A stretch of 64,000 nucleotides of DNA from positions 1-64,000 of the forward strand of contig CANHGM010000009.1 of NCBI GenBank assembly GCA_947460345.1, given 5' to 3'. This stretch comes from Bacteroidota bacterium (lineage in GTDB: Bacteria > Bacteroidota > Bacteroidia > UKL13-3). The notes under the pieces are model-generated. The model made no database searches. It saw nothing but the letters and a program-made list of their open reading frames with translations, and was not told where the DNA came from. Of the stretch, positions 45,446-54,098 are shown piece by piece; within the stretch, counting starts at the first letter, position 1; the number at the start of each line of letters is the position of its first letter. Made by a program: the position numbers and the translations under genes.

Positions 45446-47401
45446 TTATTTCTGAATGTATGCTAATTCTTTATCTAAAATTTCATATTCTGAATTGTTA
45501 CTCTTAAACTCAGGAACTATCATTTTCATATGTCTAACAATATTCATATTGTCTTCATTTCCGGCTGATATAATTAAGTTATTTATAGCATCAGAAACTT
45601 CGTTGTAATCATATTCTAAAACCTTTCCTATAGTAATTTGAGGGTGATGTGTAGGTAAGGTGTTTTCATCGTTGTTTAACAGTTCTTCATAAATTTTTTC
45701 ACCAGGTCTTAAACCAGTGAATTTTATTTCAATATCTTTACCTTCTTCTAAACCTGAAAGTTTAATCATTTTACGGGCTAGGTCAATTATTTTTACTGAT
45801 TGGCCCATATCAAATAAAAATATCTCACCACCTTTTCCCATAGCTCCTGCTTCAAGAACTAATTGACAAGCCTCTGGAATGGTCATAAAATATCTTGTAA
45901 TATCTGGATGTGTTACTGTTATTGGGCCCCCATTTTCAATTTGTTTTCTAAATACGGGAATTACTGAACCATTTGAACCAAGTACATTTCCAAATCTAGT
46001 AGTGATAAATTTGGTGTAATTTGTGTCTCCTTTTAATGCATATAAGTTGTTTAATGATTGTACATATATTTCAGCAATACGTTTGCTTGCACCCATCACA
46101 TTGGTAGGATTTACAGCTTTATCTGTAGACACCATCACAAATTTACTTATATTAAATTCAACAGCTAAGTCAGCAATAATTTTAGTGCCTAGAACGTTGT
46201 TTTCTATAGCTCTAGAAGGATGGTTTTCCATTAAAGGAACATGTTTGTATGCAGCAGCATGAAAAACCTTATCTGGTTTAAACTGCATAAATATATTACG
46301 CATCACATGCTCGTTTTTAATGTCTGCTATTACAAACTCAAATCTGTTAAATGATATAAATGATGAATCATTTTTTAACTCAAATTGTAATTCGTAAAGT
46401 GGAGTTTCTGCTGAATCAATTAATATAATTCTATCAGGATTTAATTGAATAATTTGTCTTGCAATTTCTGAACCTATAGAGCCTGCGGCACCCGTAACCA
46501 TTATCACTTTATTTGAATACTGCCTAGTTACATTTTCATTGTCTAATTCAATTGGTTCTCTGCCTAAAAGATCTTCTATTTTTACAGTTTTAATTTGATT
46601 GACGGCCAACTCTCCATTAATCCATTTGGCAACAGGTGGGATTGTTGATACTTTAACTCCATATTGCAGACAAGTTTCAATGATCAATTTTTTCTTTTTT
46701 TGAGATATATCTTGAATGGCTATAATTACTTGATCAATATTCTTTCCTTCAATAAGAGAATCAAGTTCTTCGTCTCCTTTAATAATTTTAACTCCTTCTA
46801 GTGTCTTATCAACCTTTGATGGGTCGTTATCCAAAAATGCAATTATTTTAAATCTAGCACTGGTGTCGTGATCTAACGCTCTTTTAGTAATAAGCCCCAT
46901 TTGTCCAGCTCCATATATTAATACCCTGCTTTTTTCAATAGATGCATTTTTTACTTGACGATATAACAGTTTATAACCAAGTCTGATGCTAGTCATTAAC
47001 ATCAGAGTGATTAAGAAATCAATAATGACTACTGCAATGGGTAATAAAGATAATCCTACTCCTCTTTTAAAAAAATAGTAATGTGAAATATCAAAAAGGT
47101 AAATTGTTAATGAACTAGCAAAAACTGCCACAAATATTCTCACAGCATCTTGACTTCCTGTGTATCTGATAATTCCAGAATATGTTTTGGTAATTAAAAA
47201 CGCTGTTATTCTTAAAAATATTACTACAGATATACTATATTCTAACCTATATGAATGTAATATTTCGTTTATGTTAAAATTAAATCTTAACATAAAAGCA
47301 AAGCAAATAGAAAACAGACAAATGCCAATATCTATACTAAATATAACCCACCTTGGAATACTTTTCTTTTGGTTAATTATAATTGTTTCCCAATTTATCA
47401 T
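45446..47401 (-). CDS. Membrane-bound nucleotide-sugar 4,6-dehydratase (PglF/WbpM/CapD type)
   Basis: Four N-terminal membrane helices (about residues 15-145) are followed by a Rossmann segment YGAGQMGLITKRAL and the dehydratase domain with NAD motif VTGAAGSIGSEIARQI near residue 302. The catalytic region STDKAVNPTNVMGASKRIAE near residue 430 has the Asp-Lys of the family, where Met/Lys replaces the usual Tyr-Lys pair. PglF and WbpM convert UDP-GlcNAc to the 4-keto-6-deoxy sugar, the first step of bacillosamine or related sugars. It lies between the PGT and the GT4. Confidence 0.9.
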   Translation of the reverse strand: MINWETIIINQKKSIPRWVIFSIDIGICLFSICFAFMLRFNFNINEILHSYRLEYSISVVIFLRITAFLITKTYSGIIRYTGSQDAVRIFVAVFASSLTIYLFDISHYYFFKRGVGLSLLPIAVVIIDFLITLMLMTSIRLGYKLLYRQVKNASIEKSRVLIYGAGQMGLITKRALDHDTSARFKIIAFLDNDPSKVDKTLEGVKIIKGDEELDSLIEGKNIDQVIIAIQDISQKKKKLIIETCLQYGVKVSTIPPVAKWINGELAVNQIKTVKIEDLLGREPIELDNENVTRQYSNKVIMVTGAAGSIGSEIARQIIQLNPDRIILIDSAETPLYELQFELKNDSSFISFNRFEFVIADIKNEHVMRNIFMQFKPDKVFHAAAYKHVPLMENHPSRAIENNVLGTKIIADLAVEFNISKFVMVSTDKAVNPTNVMGASKRIAEIYVQSLNNLYALKGDTNYTKFITTRFGNVLGSNGSVIPVFRKQIENGGPITVTHPDITRYFMTIPEACQLVLEAGAMGKGGEIFLFDMGQSVKIIDLARKMIKLSGLEEGKDIEIKFTGLRPGEKIYEELLNNDENTLPTHHPQITIGKVLEYDYNEVSDAINNLIISAGNEDNMNIVRHMKMIVPEFKSNNSEYEILDKELAYIQK

Positions 47402-47416
47402 GGCTGTGGTTTTATA

Positions 47417-48007
47417 TTATCTGAAAATTTTCACTACGGTTTTAAAAATGATTTGCAAATCTATTAAAAAACTTTGATTTTCTACATATGCTAAATATAT
47501 CTTAGTTTTTAAAGGAATTAGCTCTTTTATATAATACTCTTCAGGGTCTTCAGCTTTTGATAGCAATTCGTTTTCATCAATAAATTCAATACTGGCATTG
47601 TCAGTCATCCCTGGTTTTACAGTTAAAACTTTCATTTGTTCAGCTGTATAGAAATCAACATATTTTCTAACTTCTGGTCTAGGGCCAACAAGGCTCATAT
47701 CGCCTATTAAAACATTGATTAGTTGTGGCAACTCATCAATTTTATATTTTCGCAAATAGTATCCGATAGGAGTTACTCTTGGGTCACGTCCACCAACAGT
47801 TAGCAATCCTCTTTTGTCTGCATCCATATACATCGACCTAAATTTAAAAACCCTAAATTCAGAATTATTTAAACCAACTCTCCATTGTCTATAAAATACA
47901 GGGCCTTTTGAGTTCGTTTTTATAATGATTGCAATAATTAAAAATATGGGTAGTAGAATTATTAAACCAATTATAGAAGCAATTAAATCAAATAGTCTTT
48001 TCAGCAT
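47417..48007 (-). CDS. PglC-like monotopic phosphoglycosyltransferase
   Basis: A 196-residue small PGT. One N-terminal re-entrant helix (LKRLFDLIASIIGLIILLPIF, residues 2-22) is followed by FRVFKFRSMY near residue 52 and the catalytic Asp-Glu in YKIDELPQLINVLIGDMSLVGPRPEV near residues 85-110. It should transfer a sugar-1-phosphate to a polyprenyl phosphate at the inner face. It follows the aminotransferase gene with no gap (48008 to 48007), so translation is coupled. Confidence 0.92.
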   Translation of the reverse strand: MLKRLFDLIASIIGLIILLPIFLIIAIIIKTNSKGPVFYRQWRVGLNNSEFRVFKFRSMYMDADKRGLLTVGGRDPRVTPIGYYLRKYKIDELPQLINVLIGDMSLVGPRPEVRKYVDFYTAEQMKVLTVKPGMTDNASIEFIDENELLSKAEDPEEYYIKELIPLKTKIYLAYVENQSFLIDLQIIFKTVVKIFR

Positions 48008-49276
48008 TTAGGCAATAAGGTCTTTAATATTTTCTTGGTTTACTAAACCATATTTATTTAAAACTTCTTCTACACTCGAAACTACAGCATTTATAACAGT
48101 ATGCAAATCTTCGTCGTTTAAATTATAAAAGATAGGCAATGAAATTTCTCTGCTATAATGATAGTATGTATTAGGGTAGTTATGTATATCGTAGCCCATT
48201 TGCGTGTAAAAACTCATAATAGGCACCGGTATAAAATGGACATTCACCGAAACACCTTTAGGGAATATCAGTGACATGATTTCGTCTCTCATTTGCTCAG
48301 TTACATTTTTAATTCTTAAAGCATATAAGTGATAAGAAGAAACCCTGTTTTCATCAGTAATCACAGGTAGTTCTGCCCAACTATATTTTTTAAAGGCATT
48401 GTTATATTGATCAACAATTGCTTTTCTTACTGGCAATGTTTCAGATTCATATCTTGCTAACTCTACTAAACCAATGGCAGCCATGATATCTGTCATGTTC
48501 CATTTGTAACCAGCTTCTACAATATCATATCTCCAATTACCTGGAATGGTCTTAGCTAAAGCATCTTTATTTTGTCCGTGTAGCGATTTTACGCATAAAT
48601 ATTTATATATCTCTTCGTTATCAAATGGCTCAGGGAAATTTAAATTCACACAGCCACCTTCAGCAGTGGTGAGGTTTTTTACTGCATGAAATGAAATCAC
48701 TGAAACATCTGTTAAACTCCCCACGTTTTTACCTTGATATTTTCCGCCTATTGAATGGGCTGCATCACTCAAAATCATAATTCTTCCGAGTGTTTTTTGC
48801 ACTTCATTTTTAGGAGTAAATTGATCCTTTATTGAAGCTTCTCTAACTAGATTATTTAATTGCTCATAATTACAAGGCAGTCCTCCAAAATCAACAGGCA
48901 TAATTACTTTGGTTTTAGATGTTATGGCTGCTCTCACTTTTTTAGGGTCAATATTGAAATCATCAAGTACATCAACAAAAACGGGTTTAGCACCACAATG
49001 TATAATAACATTTGCAGTGGCACTATAAGTATAAGCAGGCACTATTACTTCATCGCCTTCCTCAACACCAAACCAACGGAGCATCAATTCTAGCCCAGCT
49101 GTGGCACTGTTCAAACATAGCGTGGCTTTGCACCCGGTATATTCACTTAATTTCTTTTCAAAAAGCTTTGTTTTTGGACCTGTAGTAATCCAACCACTTT
49201 TTAAAGTATCTACAACTTCATCAATTATTTTTTGATCAATACGTGGAGGCGAAAAAGGAATCATTTTATTCGTCAT
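48008..49276 (-). CDS. DegT/DnrJ/EryC1/StrS sugar aminotransferase (PglE type)
   Basis: A PLP enzyme that would convert the 4-keto-6-deoxy sugar to its 4-amino derivative. Features: SGWITTGPKTKLFEKKLSEY near residue 28, SDAAHSIGGKY near residue 164, and the PLP Lys in ISFHAVKNLTTAEGG near residue 200. Length (422) is at the upper end of the family. A TATATTTG -7 element at 49306-49313 heads the operon. A PglD-type acetyltransferase is not in the operon. Confidence 0.9.
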   Translation of the reverse strand: MTNKMIPFSPPRIDQKIIDEVVDTLKSGWITTGPKTKLFEKKLSEYTGCKATLCLNSATAGLELMLRWFGVEEGDEVIVPAYTYSATANVIIHCGAKPVFVDVLDDFNIDPKKVRAAITSKTKVIMPVDFGGLPCNYEQLNNLVREASIKDQFTPKNEVQKTLGRIMILSDAAHSIGGKYQGKNVGSLTDVSVISFHAVKNLTTAEGGCVNLNFPEPFDNEEIYKYLCVKSLHGQNKDALAKTIPGNWRYDIVEAGYKWNMTDIMAAIGLVELARYESETLPVRKAIVDQYNNAFKKYSWAELPVITDENRVSSYHLYALRIKNVTEQMRDEIMSLIFPKGVSVNVHFIPVPIMSFYTQMGYDIHNYPNTYYHYSREISLPIFYNLNDEDLHTVINAVVSSVEEVLNKYGLVNQENIKDLIA

Positions 49277-49374
49277 ACTTGATTTTTAATTTTTCTTTTA
49301 GCACACAAATATAAAGCTTTTTTTTTGGAAGGATATTTACTTAAATTAAATTTATTGTAATTTAAAAAAATATA

Positions 49375-49395
49375 TGTACATACAATAAATGTACA
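49375..49395. promoter_or_regulatory. Inverted repeat TGTACAT-N7-ATGTACA, possible operator
   Basis: Perfect 7-bp arms (49375-49381 and 49389-49395) with a 7-nt spacer lie 19 nt before the DUF6069 gene, in the divergent gap with the glycan operon. The symmetry and placement suit a dimeric repressor. No T-run follows, so it is not a terminator. Confidence 0.45.
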
Positions 49396-49414
49396 AACAA
49401 ATAAATACATATTT

Positions 49415-49825
49415 ATGAACACCAAATTAAATTTCAAACAAACCATGAAAGCAGCAGCTTTCTCAGCATTAACAGCAGCCATCATCAATGCTATTTTATT
49501 CTTTATTTTCAAAGCTTTAGGTTTTTTTACTGATGATGTTTTTATTCAGCCTAACCAACCATTAACTATTGTACCTATTCTTTTCTCTAGTATACTTCCG
49601 ACTTTAATAGGCGGATTGTTGTTTTTTGTATTAGAAAAGTATACTGCAAAAGGCTTTATGATTTTTAGCATCATATCTTTTGCACTCTTATTGTTTTCAT
49701 TTAGCAGCCCGTTTATGCAAATCCCTAATATTACTATGGCATATGGTATTGCACTTAATGTGTTACATGTGGTTGTTGCAGTTGCTCTGTTGTATTTTAT
49801 AAACAAAGCCATTAAAAATAAATAA
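49415..49825 (+). CDS. DUF6069-like four-helix membrane protein
   Basis: A 136-residue protein with about four membrane helices. The pattern KQTMKAAAFSALTAAIINAILFF, then FIQPNQPLTIVPILFSSILPTLIG, matches DUF6069 of Bacteroidota, with the IQPNQPL loop as the best marker. Function unknown. The inverted repeat upstream suggests regulated expression. An intrinsic terminator follows. Confidence 0.72.
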   Translation: MNTKLNFKQTMKAAAFSALTAAIINAILFFIFKALGFFTDDVFIQPNQPLTIVPILFSSILPTLIGGLLFFVLEKYTAKGFMIFSIISFALLLFSFSSPFMQIPNITMAYGIALNVLHVVVAVALLYFINKAIKNK

Positions 49826-49847
49826 ACACACCATACAAACTTTAATT

Positions 49848-49880
49848 TCCCATTCTTTGAAAAAAGGATGGGATTTTTTT
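49848..49880 (+). terminator. Intrinsic terminator after the DUF6069-like gene
   Basis: TCCCATTCTTT (49848-49858) pairs with AAAGGATGGGA (49863-49873, one G-T pair), followed by seven T residues (49874-49880). Confidence 0.85.
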
Positions 49881-49893
49881 GTTTATTAAACAT

Positions 49894-50799
49894 TTAAGCC
49901 CTCGGATGAAATTGTATCAGTGTATCTCTTAAAAAATCTCTATCTAAATGGGTATATATTTCAGTGGTAGTGATGCTTTCATGACCCAACATTTGTTGTA
50001 CCGCTCTAAGGTCTGCACCGCCCTCTATCAGTGAGGTTGCAAAAGAATGCCTAAGGGTATGTGGGCTTACATCTTTAGCTATTCCTGCTTTCTGAACATT
50101 GTCTTTCAACATCAAAAAAATCATTTGTCGGCTCAAGCCTTTGCCTTTGTTATTTAAAAACAAAATATCAGTTGATTTTGGGTCGATATGCATATGGTTT
50201 CTATATCCTGTAACATAATAATCTATTGCTTTTAATGCTGGTGTCCCTATAGGCACAATTCTTTGCTTATTGCCTTTCCCGGTTACTTTTACAAAATTTT
50301 CGTTTGTATATATATCTGAAATTTTTAATAAAATAGTTTCAGTCACTCTGAGTCCGCAACTAAACATGGTTTCTATAATGGCTTTGTTTCGATGTCCTTC
50401 TGTTTTAGTCAAATCTATGGCTGCCAAAATTTGTTCAATCTCTGAAATATTTAACACATCAGGCAATTTTCTTTCTAACCTGGGCAGTTCAAGTAGCTCA
50501 GCCGGATTGTGTTTTACTAAATCTTCAATCATCAAAAACTTATAAAAAGCCCTGATGCCTGAAACCAATCTAGATTGTGAAGATGGCGTCATTCCTAATT
50601 CACTCACCCATTTCACATATTGCTGCAAAAATTCAATATCAACTTCATTAATTTGTAAGTATAAATTCTTGAAATCTATAAATTGTATCAACTTCTCTAT
50701 ATCGTGTATATATGCTTCTATGGTGTTCTCAGACATAGATTTTTCAAGCCTTAAGAACACTTTAAATTGTTGTATATAGGGTTGCCAACTTTGATGCAT
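49894..50799 (-). CDS. xerD: Site-specific tyrosine recombinase XerD
   Basis: XerD resolves chromosome dimers at dif with XerC. The SAM-like N-terminal domain (YIQQFKVFLRLEKSMSENTIEAY) precedes the catalytic domain with the R-K-H-R-H-Y set: Arg in SCGLRVTE, Lys in VTGKGNKQR, His and Arg in HTLRHSFAT, His in LGHES, and Tyr in TEIYTHLD. ATG 50799 is preferred, as family members start at this position, over 50811. No dif-like site or mobile-element context was seen, so it is the housekeeping enzyme. Confidence 0.92.
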   Translation of the reverse strand: MHQSWQPYIQQFKVFLRLEKSMSENTIEAYIHDIEKLIQFIDFKNLYLQINEVDIEFLQQYVKWVSELGMTPSSQSRLVSGIRAFYKFLMIEDLVKHNPAELLELPRLERKLPDVLNISEIEQILAAIDLTKTEGHRNKAIIETMFSCGLRVTETILLKISDIYTNENFVKVTGKGNKQRIVPIGTPALKAIDYYVTGYRNHMHIDPKSTDILFLNNKGKGLSRQMIFLMLKDNVQKAGIAKDVSPHTLRHSFATSLIEGGADLRAVQQMLGHESITTTEIYTHLDRDFLRDTLIQFHPRA

Positions 50800-50863
50800 T
50801 TGTTTGTGCAAAATAAGATTAAAATATCACTATTTAGAATATATTTAAATTTATAACTTTAAT

Positions 50864-50891
50864 TTTGAAATTAGTTTCTAACCTACTTTTG
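50864..50891 (+). promoter_or_regulatory. Promoter of the fatty acid hydroxylase gene
   Basis: TTTG (50864-50867), a short 16-nt spacer, and TACTTTTG (50884-50891), an exact TAnnTTTG. The element ends 5 nt before ATG 50897, so the message should be leaderless or nearly so. Confidence 0.5.
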
Positions 50892-50896
50892 CAAGC

Positions 50897-51808
50897 ATGG
50901 ATTATTCAAGAGAAACAATACTCCTTTGGACCTCATTGCCCATTTATGTTTTGGTGATAGGAGGGGAGATGATTTATAGCCATTTCGGAAATAAAAAATT
51001 ATACTCAGTTAAAGGTTTTTTTACCAATTTATATTTAACCATACTAAACTTTAGTCTTGATGCTTTGATGCGATTTGTAGGTGTGTGGTTAATGTTAAAT
51101 TATTTTTGCGACTTAGGAGGATTTAAATTATATGAAAATCTAAACCCCATAGTGTATTGGGTTTCATTAACCATTTTAGAAGATTTTATGTATTATTTAG
51201 AACATTTGTTAGACCATACTTCAAGGTTTTTTTGGGCAATACATGTTACGCATCACAGCAGCGAAGAGTATAATTTGTCAGTAGGTTTTAGGTCTTCAGT
51301 TTTTCAACCGTTATATAGATTTATTTTCTTTTTACCGTTAGCATTTATTGGTTTTAGGGCCGAAGATATTATGTTTACCTACGCTTGGACCCAGATATGG
51401 GGCGTATTGGTGCATACACAAAGTGTTAAAAAACTATGGTGGCCTATCGAAAATATTTTTACAACACCTAGTCACCACAGAGTTCATCATGCCAGTAATG
51501 TGAGATACTTAGACAGAAATATGGGAATGTTTTTAATTGTTTGGGACAAGATGTTTGGAACCTATGCAGACGAAGATTCAAATTATCAACCTATAAAATA
51601 TGGCCTTACATCTAACCTTTCTAAAGTTGACCCGGTAAACGTTGTATTTCATGAGTGGAAAAACATCTTTCACGATATGAAAAAATCTCCTAAGTTGAAA
51701 GTTAAATTGATGTATATATTTGGCCCTCCAGGTTGGAGTCATGATGGGAGTACCCATACCAGCGATGAGCTTAGAGCTTTAGAGGCTTCAGGTAATTTAA
51801 ATAAATAA
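50897..51808 (+). CDS. Sterol desaturase / fatty acid hydroxylase family protein
   Basis: An integral membrane di-iron enzyme with three His boxes: HLLDH (H103-H107), HVTHH (H116-H120) and HRVHH near residue 195. Four hydrophobic segments surround them. Family members hydroxylate or desaturate sterols, fatty acids or carotenoids; the substrate here is unknown, and sterols are unlikely in this phylum. The C-terminal part (PPGWSHDGSTHTSDELR) is typical of the bacterial sub-group. Confidence 0.9.
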   Translation: MDYSRETILLWTSLPIYVLVIGGEMIYSHFGNKKLYSVKGFFTNLYLTILNFSLDALMRFVGVWLMLNYFCDLGGFKLYENLNPIVYWVSLTILEDFMYYLEHLLDHTSRFFWAIHVTHHSSEEYNLSVGFRSSVFQPLYRFIFFLPLAFIGFRAEDIMFTYAWTQIWGVLVHTQSVKKLWWPIENIFTTPSHHRVHHASNVRYLDRNMGMFLIVWDKMFGTYADEDSNYQPIKYGLTSNLSKVDPVNVVFHEWKNIFHDMKKSPKLKVKLMYIFGPPGWSHDGSTHTSDELRALEASGNLNK

Positions 51809-52031
51809 AATTCTTTATTAAAATAGTTGATAGCTTAAGTTTTTTTAGACAATACTATTTGCTATCGCTATGATTAATATTAAGTTCCAAAAGGGTTGTT
51901 TTTGCTCAAGTTTTTATTTAATTAGATTGTATAATTACATTAAAAATATTTTAAAAAACTTTGTTTAAATTCAGTTTAAAATTATGCTTTAAAAATTACA
52001 ATTATCACTATGTAAATTGACGATTATCGCT

Positions 52032-52039
52032 TATGTTTG
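52032..52039 (+). promoter_or_regulatory. -7 element TATGTTTG before the DUF4290 gene
   Basis: Exact TAnnTTTG match. The first in-frame ATG (52033) lies inside it, so translation should start at ATG 52048, 8 nt downstream of the element. No -33 TTTG at the right spacing is visible. Confidence 0.5.
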
Positions 52040-52047
52040 CATCACTT

Positions 52048-52755
52048 ATGTTAAAAAAATTAACAAAACCAGTTAGAATATTAGACGAGCTAGATTACAA
52101 TACTCAAAAAGAGCATATTGTTATAGGTGAATATGGTAGAATTTTTCAAGATACGATTAAGCATATACTTACCATAGAAAGCAAAGAAAAGCGAAATCAA
52201 ATGGCTCATGCACTTATCAATAGCATGTCTATACTTAATACCCAAGCAAAGGACACTTATGATTATAAACAAAAGCTTTGGGACCATATGCACATCATTT
52301 CTGGATTTAAATTAGATATTGATTCACCGTTTCCAGTTCCAAGTCCTTTGGTATTAGAATCAAAGCCAGATAAAATTCCTTATCACGATAAAAGAATTAA
52401 ATATAGATATTATGGAAAATTGGTTGAAGGATATTTATTAAAAGTAAGCACCTTGCCAGATAGCGATGCAAAAAATGAATATATAAGAATGTTAGGTTCT
52501 TTTTTGAAAAGTTCATGCAAAGCATGGAACGATGAAAATGTCAGCGATCAAGCTATTATCGACCAAATGAATGAATTGTCAAATGGTCAACTTAATTTGG
52601 CTTACGACGGACAACAATTTTCTATTGACATGGCCAGAACTGGTAAGAGTGTGAATCCATTGAAAGATGAGAACAAACCAAATAATCGTTACGGGAACAG
52701 AAATAGAAATAACAATAGGCCTAATAACCGAAACAATAACCGTAGAAAATATTAA
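52048..52755 (+). CDS. DUF4290 domain protein
   Basis: A 235-residue cytoplasmic protein. VRILDELDYNTQKEHIVIGEYGR near the start and HALINSMSILN near residue 55 match DUF4290, a Bacteroidota-restricted family of unknown function. The C-terminus is a disordered, basic, Asn/Arg-rich tail (GNRNRNNNRPNNRNNNRRKY), which suggests RNA or nucleic acid contact. It is 19 nt ahead of murA and likely co-transcribed. Confidence 0.88.
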   Translation: MLKKLTKPVRILDELDYNTQKEHIVIGEYGRIFQDTIKHILTIESKEKRNQMAHALINSMSILNTQAKDTYDYKQKLWDHMHIISGFKLDIDSPFPVPSPLVLESKPDKIPYHDKRIKYRYYGKLVEGYLLKVSTLPDSDAKNEYIRMLGSFLKSSCKAWNDENVSDQAIIDQMNELSNGQLNLAYDGQQFSIDMARTGKSVNPLKDENKPNNRYGNRNRNNNRPNNRNNNRRKY

Positions 52756-52774
52756 ACTATAGGCTAACATATAT

Positions 52775-54082
52775 ATGGGAAGTTTTAAAATAGAAGGAGG
52801 AAGAAAATTAAAAGGCACATTAGTACCTCAAGGTGCTAAGAATGAAGCATTGCAAATAATTTCAGCAGTGTTATTGACTGATGAAAAAATCACTATACAT
52901 AATATTCCTGAAATTAGGGATGTGATGAAGTTAATTGAATTGTTGCAAGACTTTGGTGTGACTATAACCAAGTTGGCCAAAGGTTCGTATTCGTTTAGAG
53001 CCAAAGATATCAATTTAGAATATTTAATTTCACCTGAATTTAAACAAAAAGGTGCTGGTCTTAGAGGATCAGTTATGGTAGTTGGTCCTTTGTTAGCAAG
53101 ATTTGGCAAAGGATATATACCAACACCAGGTGGTGATAAAATAGGAAGAAGAAGATTAGATACACACTTTATAGGTTTTCAAAAATTAGGTGCTAAGTTT
53201 CATTATCATCAAGAAGAAAAATTTTATCAAGTTGATGCATCTGAGCTTAAAGGTTGCTATATGTTGTTAGACGAGCCATCGGTTACAGGTACTGCTAATA
53301 TTGTGATGGCAGCAGTGAGAGCAAAAGGTAAAACAACTATATATAATGCAGCTTGTGAACCATATTTACAGCAATTATGTAAAATGCTTAACCGTATGGG
53401 AGCAAAAATTAGTGGTGTGGGAACAAATAAATTAGAAATAGAAGGCGTAGATGCACTTTCAGGAACTGAACATACGATGTTGCCTGATATGATTGAAATT
53501 GGTTCATTTATTGGGTTAGCAGCCATGACACAAAGTGAAATTACCATTAAAAACCCGATGCGTGATGAGCTAGGCCCAATACCTGAAATGTTTGGTAGAT
53601 TAGGCATTCAAATGGAATGGAAATCTAATGGCGATTTATATATACCATCTCAAGAAAAATACGAAATTGATTCTTTTATCGATGGGTCCATTTTAACAAT
53701 ATATGATGCTCCTTGGCCAGGTTTTACTCCTGACTTATTGAGTATAGTTTTAGTGACTGCAACGCAAGCCACTGGAAGTATTTTGATACATCAAAAAATG
53801 TTTGAAAGCAGGTTGTTTTTTGTAGACAATTTGATTGATATGGGTGCTAAAATTATTTTGTGTGATCCACACAGAGCTGTTGTAATTGGATCTGAAAGAA
53901 AAACTTCTTTGCGAGGTATATCCATGACCTCACCTGATATAAGAGCTGGAGTATCGTTACTAATAGCTGCCTTGTCTGCAACAGGAACAAGTACCATACA
54001 CAATATTGAGCAAATTGATAGAGGTTATGAAGAAATTGATGTGAGACTTAACGCACTTGGTGCAAATATTACAAGAGTATAA
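52775..54082 (+). CDS. murA: UDP-N-acetylglucosamine 1-carboxyvinyltransferase with Asp at the Cys115 position
   Basis: MurA adds enolpyruvate from PEP to UDP-GlcNAc, the first committed step of peptidoglycan synthesis. The uridine-binding PQGAKNEALQI is at residues 18-28; the active-site loop is PTPGGDKIGRRRLDTHF. The usual catalytic Cys in this loop (E. coli Cys115) is Asp here, D121, GAT at 53135-53137. Asp at this position keeps activity and gives resistance to fosfomycin in other bacteria. Length (435) is normal. Confidence 0.96.
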   Translation: MGSFKIEGGRKLKGTLVPQGAKNEALQIISAVLLTDEKITIHNIPEIRDVMKLIELLQDFGVTITKLAKGSYSFRAKDINLEYLISPEFKQKGAGLRGSVMVVGPLLARFGKGYIPTPGGDKIGRRRLDTHFIGFQKLGAKFHYHQEEKFYQVDASELKGCYMLLDEPSVTGTANIVMAAVRAKGKTTIYNAACEPYLQQLCKMLNRMGAKISGVGTNKLEIEGVDALSGTEHTMLPDMIEIGSFIGLAAMTQSEITIKNPMRDELGPIPEMFGRLGIQMEWKSNGDLYIPSQEKYEIDSFIDGSILTIYDAPWPGFTPDLLSIVLVTATQATGSILIHQKMFESRLFFVDNLIDMGAKIILCDPHRAVVIGSERKTSLRGISMTSPDIRAGVSLLIAALSATGTSTIHNIEQIDRGYEEIDVRLNALGANITRV

Positions 54083-54098
54083 AATAAATTTATCGCAT

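Noticed and set aside
49894-50799. Tyrosine recombinase considered as an integrase of a mobile element
   Set aside because: Length and domain order match housekeeping XerD; no att repeats, tRNA target or cargo genes are nearby.
51809-52047. 239-bp gap searched for a small RNA or gene
   Set aside because: AT-rich with no stable hairpin, T-run or open frame apart from the -7 element noted before the DUF4290 gene.
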